Shown here: piece after piece, positions 29,601 through 41,600 of the stretch
Position numbering within the stretch: the stretch's first letter is position 1
Layout of the letters: each line of letters opens with the position of its first letter
Source of the DNA: Metridium senile
Taxonomy: Eukaryota; Cnidaria; Anthozoa; Actiniaria; Metridiidae
Length of the DNA stretch: 64,000 nt
Direction: 5' to 3'
Assembly: GCA_949775045.1 (NCBI GenBank)
Contig: OX459103.1
Location: forward strand, 12,136,605-12,200,604
Made by a program: the position numbers and the translations under genes
Notes under the pieces: generated by a model
The model's input: only the letters and a program-made list of their open reading frames with translations
Told to the model about the DNA's origin: nothing
Database searches by the model: none

Positions 29601-32600
29601 GTTCGTTCCCAAAGCATCATGGGGACTATACACGACATGACAGATAGACAGATAGATAGATTGACTAAAAGGTAAACCCTAGCCTCTAGCCTGACTAATT
29701 ACCGCCTGAATCAGGCCTGAATATTGTTCATTTGCGATGATCGACAGGTCAGGTGGATATCACGCTCTTTCCATGCTCTTGTCATGCTCTAGCCACGCTC
29801 CGATCGCTTTTTGCAACGCTTTAAGTGTTAGGCCCTTGTTATGCTCTTTTTCGCTCTTTTTATGCTCTATTTTATGCTGTGTTCATGCTCTTTTTTGCTC
29901 GTTAGGTTCTCTGACTTTCGCTCTTGTTTGGTTGTTGTTAGTCTCACGTTCGGCTGATGCAGCTTTAGTTATAAACTGGGAAAATATAAGGGGGGTTATG
30001 ATATTTTTTACCAACCAGGAAGAGGGGATTGCATAATATTTGCAAAGACAACATAAGATTTTGCCATCCCCCCCTCCCCCCATACACAAATAAATGAAAG
30101 CCCCCTTACCTGATATCATTCTTGTAGTATTTGATATCTTGACCTTTTCTCATCCAACCATTCTTGTTCTTGTAGGCATCCATTTCAGAATATAACAAAG
30201 GCTTCATTCCATCATTGTAAAGACTATTTGACTGAAATTAACAAAACAATACATGTATTATTTAATACTACAGTGCAGACACTTGCACTACTTCAAAGTT
30301 TTTTTGACATAAATTATTGCTTCAGCCAATCAAAGATGTCCTCCTAAACAATATTTATACAAACTGTTTTTTTACAACAACCATTCACTAGTTCGATCGT
30401 TTCCTTTTTGCTAGTTGTCGTGACAAAATTGTGTTACGCCGTTGAGCTTCAACGATTGGTGGTGGATGCTTACAACGGTATCTCTGCTATTTTAAATAAT
30501 GTACAAATAATATAAAATACATAATGTACAATAATATTGTACTCTAAAGTGTCAATTTTGATAATAAAGTAAATATATTTTTTTAGTCAGGCTGAAGTAG
30601 ATTTATTTAAAACATGAGATTCATGTCTATATATTTGGGTGCTTAATTGGAACTACAGCCATTTGAATTGTGTCGTTGACTGTAGCAACCAATCAGAATT
30701 TACTTCATCTGATATAGAAAGCTTGCTATGATTGGCCAGTCCAGGCAATATGTAGCTTGAAACTGATTAGCAGCTTGGTTTAATTTTGAAAATTAAAGCA
30801 TGCTAAATTGGCACAATTTCAGCCTGAATATTCATACCCCACTGGTTACGGTGTTACTGTGTATTGAACACAGCTGTTCAATAGGTGAGCATAGTGTTTA
30901 CAAGTGTTGATATTGTGATACTAATTTGCCAACCATTTTAACAATAGGTTTTAATTTTCTTTGTTCTGATAACAGTGGAAAAAAGTGGAATACATCCTGG
31001 AAGTGGATAAACAACAAGCCAGACGGATGAAAAAATGAACTTTAAGAGATTAATATATACCTTGATGAAGTTCATGATATGAAAGCGATATGTCACACCA
31101 GCTTTTGTGTTTCTAACTCTAAAGAAGAACCATTGTGTATGTTTGATAGTGTACATGTCTGTCTTCATCCATAGTTGGTACTCATAGGGGCCCCTAACAA
31201 ACAAACACATATAGCATTAGAACAATAGATACATTATTATGACAAACAAACACATATAGCATTAGAACAATAGATACATTATTATGACAAACAAACACAT
31301 AATAGCATTAGAACAATAGATACATTATTATGACAAACAAACACATAATAGCATTAGAACAATAGATACATTATTATGACAAACACATAATAGCATTAGA
31401 ATAGATACATTATTATGACAAACAAACACATAATAGCATTAGAACAATAGATACATTATTATGACAAACACATAATAGCATTAGAACAATAGATACATTA
31501 TTGACAAACAAACACATAATAGCATTAGAACAATAGATACATTATTATGACAAACAAACACATATAGCATTAGAACAATAGATACATTATTATGACAAAC
31601 AAACACATATAGCATTAGAACAATAGATACATTATTATGTGCACACCTACACCTAATTCAAAAAAGGTTGACGGGGCGAACGGCTACTGGTGATTGGCGA
31701 TTGCATGACCGCAAGGAACTATGGGTAATACGAATTCCTTCTTATTCGTTTCAAAATTCCCAAACAATGCCTCCACTGTGCAACAAAACCTTCAAAACAC
31801 CCATCTAAGGACATCACTGAACGGTGTTTTGGTAATTTAGAATGGAGTAAGAAGAAATTTTTATTGCCCACAGTCCTTTTCGGTCATGCAATTGCCAATC
31901 CCCGTTCAACCTTATTTCAATTAGGTGTATTTCGAAAAGGATGTTGGAGCATAATTATGGTAAATGGTGATTTAACAACCAAAAGAATAGTCTGTTGTTA
32001 TATTATTTTACAAAATAATTTATTCAAGTGGGGTTTTTTTTAGATTGTAAAGCACAGTTTTATTAATGTATCAGCCCTTTTCACTTTTCAGTTAACCGTT
32101 AAATACAGGTTCAAATATTTTTTCCTATTTTTCTCTGCACACTTTTTCTTTATCACTATGTGATATAATTATACTAGGCACTTTACAGCCACAATCGTTG
32201 CATCACTACTATTACATTGTGAATTTGATTCAGAATTAGTTTTTTCCGATGCCTTAATCAATTTGGAGGCAGAGCTTACATCAAATTGACCAATGACTTT
32301 ACAAGTTTACGTAGAAGCTCTGCCTCTAAACTGATTGATAGATCAGAAAAACCTAAAATCAAAACGAAATTCGCAATTTGCTAGTTGGGATGCAACGATT
32401 ATCGGTGTTAGGCTACTTACACTTTAATAGCTCTCTTAAGGTTACCACTTTCAAACCTGGATTCAAAAACCAGGGTGTCATCTTCAGGAGACTGGAGGGT
32501 GTAGAAAGGCTTGTTTGGGATAGTTTTACCACCAACACTAGAGTGATAAAACTGACAAACAATACAGTCAAATACATGACACTAGGTTATCAAGTATTAC

Positions 32601-35600
32601 CACCAACACTAGAGTGATAAAACTGACAAACAATACAGTCAAATACATGACACTAGGTTATCAAGTATTACCACCAACACTAGAGTGATAAAACTGACAA
32701 ACAATACAGTCAAATACATGACACTAGGTTATCAAGTATTACCACCAACACTAGAGTGATAAAACTGACAAACAATACAGTCAAATACATGACACTAGGT
32801 TATCAAGTATTACCACCAACACTAGAGTGATAAAACTGACAAACAATACAGTCAAATACATGACACTAGGTTATCAAGTATTACCACCAACACTAGAGTG
32901 ATAAAACTGACAAACAATACAGTCAAATACATGACACTAGGTTATCAAGTATTACCACCAACACTAGAGGGATAAAACTGACAAACAATACAGTCAAATA
33001 CATGACACTAGGTTATCAAGTATTACCACCAACACTAGAGTGATAAAACTGACATACAATACAGTCAAATACATGACACTAGGTTATCATTGAAAAATTG
33101 CCGTTCAAATCTCTAAAACAGTCATTAAAATTTTGCCCGCTACTTGGGAATGGATACCTGTGGATACTGTGACCGTGGTCAAGATAATAAAAAAAACAGT
33201 CCGCTCGCAGACCAATCAAATTGCCGGATTTGGTAGGATACCGCCCGCTCACGCATGGAAAAAAAAACTATTAATATCGCCCTATTTCACTATAGATAAT
33301 GTCACATACAATCAATCTTTTTATTAATACTGGAAAATCTGGGATCATGGTTGCCGGAAGGGACAAAATTGCAGCAAAATTGATGAAATCAAAGTAAAGT
33401 TAATTTATGATGGGAAAAAAGTCATTTTTGACAACAAAATTATCAACATAATTTGATCAAGATATTAAATACAATGATTAACTTACATATTTTTCAGAAC
33501 CAGAAGCATTATCATAGACTAATTTCCCTGATTCATCTGCTCTTTTTGATAGACCAACTGCTCCGTGATTAACACCTGTCAATAAAGACTGATTAGAATA
33601 TAATGACAATAAGATTACTGCAACATACTATAATAAAAATAAAATAAATAAAATAAATCACTATTTTAAAGTCTCAATCTTCTAGCAGGACCAATGTGCC
33701 CTACTAATCGGGAGGACTCACTCACACTCACTACCTCTACGTTAAATATTTTGCACACAACTCTGCTGACATGTTCATTTTTGTGGAGGGAGGAAAACCG
33801 GATAACCCGGAGAAAAACCCTCGTGGCATAGGAGAGAAGAACACATCAAACAAACTCAACTCACATATAATCCATGCCCGAGCCGGGACTCGAACCTGGA
33901 CCACAGCGGTGAAAGGCCAGCACTCTCACCGCTAGGCCACCCATGCCACCCACTATCCAATATATACTATCCAATACTCATTAATTATTCATGAGATATA
34001 AATTGAAACTAGCGAGTAAACTAGTATAGGCTGTGTCAGTGTTTGATCTAAATGATTAAAGTCCGAAACGTCAGTAAAGTTAAGTCAACATTTACAAATT
34101 TCATTATATTACCTATTATTCATGAGATAATTAACCAATCAGATGGCACGATTTTGATCATGTGCAGGTACTTGAAACCAGGGTAAGTATAGTCCCAAAG
34201 CAACTGGAAATAGGCCCAAAGCAACAACAGATTTCCAGTTGCTTTGGGACTATTTCCAGTTGCTTTGGGATTACTTGTTGCGTCATGCTTTTAGGACTGA
34301 ACAAAGGGAGCTAAAGGCACTGAAATCATGCTATTGTTCTAATATAAATGACAGCGTTAAACTCATCAACATTAGATGAGCTTGGCGTTAGGTGCTTGGT
34401 TGACAAGTTTGCGTTGGTTGGATTGGTATCGGTAGCCATAGCAATCCTGTCATCACCAACCAAGCACCTGTCACACTGACGCCTGTCAGTGGAGTACTTA
34501 CCTGCACCAGATGAAGGAGTGGGTGGGAGGGAACAAAGTTTCTTGAAGCTAGCGGGAGCGCATGCTAAGCGTGTTGCATAAAGCATAATAATGCGAAGCT
34601 AGTGTTGTGTTATTCGAGCACGTTAGACGGAGCATGATAGTTTAGTACGCAGACCAATCGTAATGTGGCTAGCTTGTGTATTAAAATAGCATGTGCTCTA
34701 GCTGTTGATATAGATAAGGAACTGTCATGGGATGACGTTGAAGGCGTGTTGATTAATCTCGGCAAGGGGAATTGGACGATACGTGCTAATGTCTTTAATT
34801 AGTTTAACTTTGCTTAAATATTTTATTCAACCACATTAATAAGTGCATTTTTATGCTAGTCCTAAGATGGATGTCCATATTATGTTCATTTTTATTCAAA
34901 GATTCCTTCCGGATAATTAATGAGGATTGGATGTCGTTCAAAGTCCTCCAATTCAGACCAGACAGGATTTCAAGTCCTTGCAATTAGTTCCAGTCTGAGG
35001 CACAGTCAGACTTGAAATCCTGTCCAGTTCTTATTTTTGACCTTTAAATATTACATATTACTGTATTACCTTGTTCCCAGAAAGGTTCAGGCTGGTTGGA
35101 GGTATATTCAATAAACCTTGGCCTTAGATTTAGTACTTTCATCTCTGCTGGCCTGCACAAAACAACAATAACAACTTAATGTGGTGTGAACCCAGATGCA
35201 AGCAATATAGAAGTGTTGTGATTGTATTGATTAGTGTAGTCTTGGGAAAGACTGTTGGTGTCTGACATTGTGACAACCTAAGCAGAGGTCATCTTCACAG
35301 TAAAGAAATGAAATGACATTAATTTCTTTTCCTTTCTTTACTCTGAAGATGACGTCAGACATCAACAACAGCAGTCTTTTCCAAGACTACATTAGCCAGG
35401 ACATTCCCACCAAATCTACATAAAAATAACATATTTAAACAGAAATTTCAAACACTTCTTAAAAGAAAGCAGATGATCCCGATAGATCTGAAAATTCCTT
35501 TGTTCCTGCTGATGGCACACTTTCCAATCCTTTATCATTAGTACACATGTATGTATATAATTATATATTAATATATTTTGTCATTTATTTACCATCTTGG

Positions 35601-38600
35601 TGTTTGTAGTTTACTGTTCTCATTGAAAGTAAACAAGTTCCTTGGTTCTCGTAACTTAGGCACCTAGAAGACAAAACGATTTACTCTTGCATTATTAAAG
35701 AGTGACTGATTGATTTATTTACTTATTTATTTATTTACAAAATTCACCACACTACGTTAGGCAGGGAAAACCCACAGAGAGGATCTCCATAATTGATTAA
35801 TTAATTGAGTGATTAATTGAGTGACTAATATTATATACACTCCAGGCACTATTGATAGAACGTTGACAACTACATCTGTATTTCAAAAAACATAGAATTC
35901 TGTATACTGTGCATTCCAAGACCGAAATTTGTTTTGGGTCATGTAATATTGTTTAAAGTGAAATAAATAATAATTGTTGATTTGATTTTTTTGCATTCCA
36001 TTCAAAACAATATACAAGCTATAATAATGGGGAGTGAATACCGTTGTATATATTTTTATTTGAAATAAATGAGACCCACAATGCCCTTCGGTCTTGGAAT
36101 GTATTATTCAGTATTCAACGTTTTTTGAAATAGCTGTATACAACTTTCTGTGGTGCGGTCCTTTCTCGCAACTATATATGCACCAACATGAGATCATAAT
36201 GGTTTTTATTATTCTGCAACATTCTGCAATTCTATTATTTATGAAACCTGAAGGTGTCTCCAAAGGAGTTTCTCTTGGCCCACGTTTCCCTTTTTGAATT
36301 TGCTATTACATGATCTTACCTTAGCCCAATGAATCTGCACCACATAGCACACCAAATGGGAAAATTTGAAGCAAAGTTTTCTGTTCGAATTTCAATGTGT
36401 AATAGCGCTGCGCAGTTATACTAAAAATAGATATACATAATTAGACCCCCGGCGCGATTCGGACAAACAAACCGAGCTTTCAGCACATGGTCAATTTAAT
36501 TCTAGTTCAGAAAGCAACTTACCAAATAAGAAATACTTGAACAAATTAACTAGCATATATGACTTAGATATATTCAACCTTAACACAAATGCTAATATAA
36601 ATCCTGATAGCAATATTGAATACAAACAAGTCAAAGCTAATTACTATTCTCCGCATAGTTTCTCTACTCTTAAAAATTCAATATCTGATACGAATATCTC
36701 TTTTCTACATAGTAATATTAGAAGCCTTAGGCACAACATCGATAACTTTCAAAATCATTTACTAAATGAATTAGACTATAAGTTTAGCATAATCGGTATA
36801 ACTGAATCTAGAATAACTAGCAAAAAATTACTTGATTTTAATCCATCTATTCCGGGATATAGATTTGAATATGCTCCAACACCTCTGTCAGTAGGAGGAG
36901 TTGGAATGTATATTGATGATGCCCTGAAATACAAAGTTATTGAAACAACATCTAATGAGGCTTTCCAGTCGCTATGGATCGAAATTGAATTTAGCAAAAA
37001 ATCAAATATTATATGTGGAGTTGTCTACCGGCAACATAATTCTCCAGACTCATTTTTAAAATATATTGAATCTACATTGGAAAAGTATAGTGCATCAAAC
37101 AAACCGATCTATATCCTAGGGGATTTCAATATAAATCTTCTTAAATCCGAGTCATGCAGGTATGCACAAAATTTTCTTCTTGCATTACAAAGTTACGGAT
37201 TTATGCCATCCATTGATAAACCAACAAGAGTTCATAATAAGTCAGCTACACTTATTGACAATATATTTTTCAATTTGATTGAGCAACCACTTGTTAGTGG
37301 CAATATTGTATCGGACATAAGTGATCATTTTACACAATTTTGTATTTTATCCTCGAGAAAGAAGGAATTTACATGCAATGGAAAACAAAAACTACGAGAC
37401 TTTTCAAAATTCTCAGAGACTGCATTCATAGAGGATCTTCACGATATCAATTTAGATAATCAGATTAACTGCGACGTACATCAGGATGTTAATCAATTAT
37501 TCTCCTCTTTTTATAATAAAGTTAATAAGGCAATTAACAAACATGCACCCATCAAAACGATTTCGAAACGTAAAAAGAAACAACTATCGAAGCCATGGAT
37601 AACCAAGGGGTTGCGTAAATCAATTAGAATAAAAAACAAACTCTACCTTGGTGGAGATAGAAAAAAGTATAACATTTACCGTAATAAAATATCTAAGCTT
37701 ACAAGATTAAGTAAAAAACTTTATTATCATAACTACTTTGAATTTAATATTAGCAATATGAAAAAAACATGGCAAGGAATAAATAGCCTTATATCTAACA
37801 AGAAGAATAAAAAACTATCTATTAATGCTATCAAACAAAATAACAGAAGCACAACTAAAGATCCTAAAAAGATATCTGACACAATGAATAAACACTTTGC
37901 GACTGTGGGACACAAACTAGCATCTAGCCTGCCCAATTCCAAAGCACCATACTATGAATATCTGGACAATAATAGCCCTCTCAACTCATTTTTCTTTATT
38001 CCCGTTTCTACACTCGAGATAGAATTAGAAATTACTTCCCTCCTGACTAACAAAGCCTATGGCTTGTATTCATTTCCAGTTGCCATATTTAAATGTGCAA
38101 AATCGATTTTATCAAAGCCACTTGCAGATATAATGAACCTATCAATAAAGACTGCAATATATCCTTCTAAGTTAAAATATTCTAAGATTGTTCCCATCTA
38201 TAAAGACGGAGATGAAGAAGATCCTGGAAATTATCGCCCAATTTCTCTACTCTCTAACATAAATCGTATTTTTGAGAAACTAGTTTACAACCGACTTAAA
38301 AATTACATAGAGTTAAATAATATCCTCCACCCTTCACAGTATGGATTTCGCGAAAAGCATTCAACACAACACGCATTACTAGATTTGATAAGTGAAATCC
38401 AAGTGAATATGGATAAAAAAATGTTCTCCTGCGGGATATTTATTGATCTACAAAAAGCTTTTGATACAGTCAATCACAAAATATTACTATCTAAACTAGA
38501 ACATTATGGAATTCGAGGGATAACTAATAATTGGTTTGCCTCCTATTTATTTGAGAGAAAGCAAACAACCCAAATTAAATCAAGTATATCTGATAAAGAA

Positions 38601-41600
38601 CAAACACTATACGGTGTACCACAAGGATCTGTCCTAGGACCTTTACTTTTTCTACTTTATATAAATGACATCCAAAATTCCAGTGATAAATTCCGCTTCT
38701 TCCTATTTGCAGACGATACAAACTTACTATATTCAGATACAAACTTGCGATCTCTCGAAAGAACTGTAAATAAGGAACTAGCTAATATTTGCGACTGGCT
38801 GCTAGCTAACAAATTAACATTAAATATTAAGAAATCAAATTATATTATTTTTGCTCCATACCAAAAAAAGTGTGACTTTAATCCAATTATAAATGTACTT
38901 GATACCAATACCCGGAAACTGACACCTCTGGAGAAGAAAGACTACGTTAAATACCTAGGTCTCGTAATTGATCGAAACTTATCTTGGAACTACCATATAA
39001 ATTACATAACTTTGAAAATAAGTAAAACCATCGGCATTATCTCTAGATTGCGGCATTATGTTCCATATTCAACCCTACGCACTATTTATCAATCCTTAGT
39101 CCACCCATATATCTCTTATGGGCTATCTGTTTGGGGCCAAACTACTAAATCAAACCTAAATAAAATCTTGATTCTTCAAAAACGCGCCCTAAGACTTATG
39201 CACTTTGCTACAAACCGTGAACACGCAATCCCTTTATTTGTGGCTTCTGATATCCTCCCACTAGATATGTTTTACTTTCATACTATCTCAGTGCTGATGC
39301 ACGACGTGTATAAAAATATTGCCCCCCCGAATATTATAAATTTATTCACTCATGTAACATCTGTACATAATTATCATACTAGAGCTGCTAATTCAGGAAA
39401 TCTTTTTATTCAACGTGGCAGAACATCCAAATTTAACAAATCGTTCTCCTCCACCGGAAGTAGAATCTGGAATGCAGTCCCTGAGAACATACGTCAATCA
39501 AGCAAAAACCTATTCAAGTCCAAATTAAAAAATAGTTTGAAGCAAATCTTAGAAGAGGAAGACGCATACTTAAATACTTCGGAAATAATATCAAAAATTT
39601 CAAAATTGAAATAATTGGTACCTCAATTGTATTGTATACATATATTTTCTTTAACAGATCTGTAAAAATATATGTGTGTGTATTATTTAATGTAATATAT
39701 ATGTCTATATATTATTGTTATTATTATTTATTTATTTATTTTCGGTTAACATTTAAAACATTACTATTTTTGTAATATATTGAAATAATAAGTATAATTG
39801 TAATATCAAAATGTAAATCTCTATCTAAAGTATCTGCACAGCCTGCCTCGACTAGTTATGCTACCTGCAGGCTGCGCACGTAAATCAAATGTACAACATT
39901 ATATATTTATAAATAAATTGAATTGAATTGAATTGCTTTCACAGTCATTTACTGTAGATGAATGAGCTTCGCATAATAAATAACCTTTTTTTCGCTTTGA
40001 AATGGTCGGTACGAAGCACTGCTGTTGGGGGCAGTGCAGAAATGACTCGAGATTTACCGATAGACTGCCCAGATCGCTAAAAGAAGTGGCAGAAGTTTCC
40101 AAAGCCGTGGCACGATCGTGATAAATGTCAATGATATGGATAAATGCTTGCTCTCGTAAAGACTTATCGGGTAAAAACATCACCAAGAACACATATATTT
40201 GTGTAGAACATTGGCCTGGAGAAAAAGGACCTAAGGAGGACTTTCCAGACCCGCTTAAAGCGAATTTTTCGACCTTCGAAGCGACGAAGGCCAGCCGAAA
40301 GAGAAACTAATTTAGATTTTCACAGTGATTCTGTATTATTTCACTAAAGAAGATACGATATATTCGTTTAGATGGAGTAAGCGATTATCGTAAGCTGTGT
40401 TAAACTGATTCAGAGTAATTCTACGAGTCTGTACATAGTAGGCAAACGACTCTTTACAACACTTAGAATTTTGTTCAACTCGATCTACACGACTGTAAAT
40501 GTCACATACTTAATATTAGGACTTCGATGAAATTAATTACAACTTCAATAGTATTGTATACAAAAAGAAAACGTGAGTTTGAAGAACTATTATATATTTA
40601 TCTATCATTTCGACGAAGTACGGCAAATCTATTCAGAGACTACCGTATAGTACGCAGACTTTTGTTTGCTATTCGCCATACTGGAGTTAAAATTGTTTAG
40701 ACTTTCACAGTAATTTAGTATTATTTCTGTAAAGAAGATATGATATATTCGTTTAGATTCGGTTAATGTGCAATTTTGGCCTCAAACTATTTCCCTCCAT
40801 CAATACTCAGTGGGGTCAAAAACACAATAGTTCCCCGACGATATGCAACCATTGACCTGTGTTAGTAACTCATCACGTTTTCCTCTGATTTTAAGACCTC
40901 TGCACTTTAGCCAGCGCTTTAGCTGCTCCACAGTAGAGTTCTTTGGGTCACTGTCAAATTTAGAGCCAGGAACGCCGTCATTTTCATCGAAAATCACGTT
41001 TAAATTAGACAAAGAGGAATAACTGTTCGCACTCTTCGCCATTCCTTCACTATAAAACCTGGTTTGTTTGTCCGAATCGCGACAGGGGTCCAATTTTCGT
41101 GACGTAATAACTGCGCTGCGCCATTGAAATCGAACAGATAACTTTACTTTAAACTTTCCCATTTGGTGTGCTATACTGGGCTTATTATAGTACATTGATT
41201 GGTTTGTCGCTATCAGCCAAAAATCAAAAGATATTTATATAATAAGAAAAAACATTGTACAGAAAGTTTGTTTATCGTTCAGCATAATGAGAACATCTTG
41301 TAAAATTCAGATTCATTGGGTAAGGTAACTTCATGTAACAGCGATTTCAAAAAGCATACTGCTGGCCAATAAAAACTACTAGGACACACCTTAAACCTCA
41401 ATACAAATAGTGCATTGACTTACTCTTTTCCCTCCCTTGTATTTGTAAATAATCTGTGTTGTTCTTTGTTCTTCCTCAAACAGCTTGTAATCTAAATCAA
41501 ACATGTTGTATATACACACTTAATATATTAACTAAAGACATTTGGTCTGAGAACCAACAGTCTTCATCAGTTACCAGCATGCTAATTCAACACACCTCAC

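Larger units (their letters stand above)
20776..29957. mobile_element. Roughly 9-kb composite mobile unit in intron 8
   Basis: The left 345 bases match the left end of the 17,226 element (CACCCGTACGG plus subterminal repeats). The right 260 bases (29,699-29,957) match its right end but lack the last 50 bases. Between them lie a CACTA-like transposase, paired inverted arms and a plus-strand accessory gene. Whether this is one element or nested elements cannot be settled from sequence alone. Confidence 0.5.
36324..41187. mobile_element. TIR element with THAP- and SAP-like fragments, interrupted by a LINE
   Basis: About 130-bp inverted ends at 36,340-36,478 and 41,035-41,183 (TAGCACACCAAATGGGAAA, TCTGTTCGA, GCGCTGCGCAGTTAT, CGCGATTCGGACAAACAAAC). 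Inside are the LINE, a THAP-like and a SAP-like fragment. It sits in intron 2 of the carboxypeptidase gene. Confidence 0.7.

Noticed and set aside
31194..33090. Regular arrays resembling CRISPR
   Set aside because: Units are directly tandem with no unique spacers, in a eukaryotic gene; they are minisatellites.
33880..33951. tRNA gene
   Set aside because: A and B boxes are present but the cloverleaf is imperfect and the sequence continues into a shared SINE body, as at 10,021.
34326..34586. Minus-strand 86-residue ORF in intron 4
   Set aside because: Contains inverted CAAGCACCTGTCA-like words and a GTAAGT site, but its phase does not fit the flanking exons and no family is recognised.
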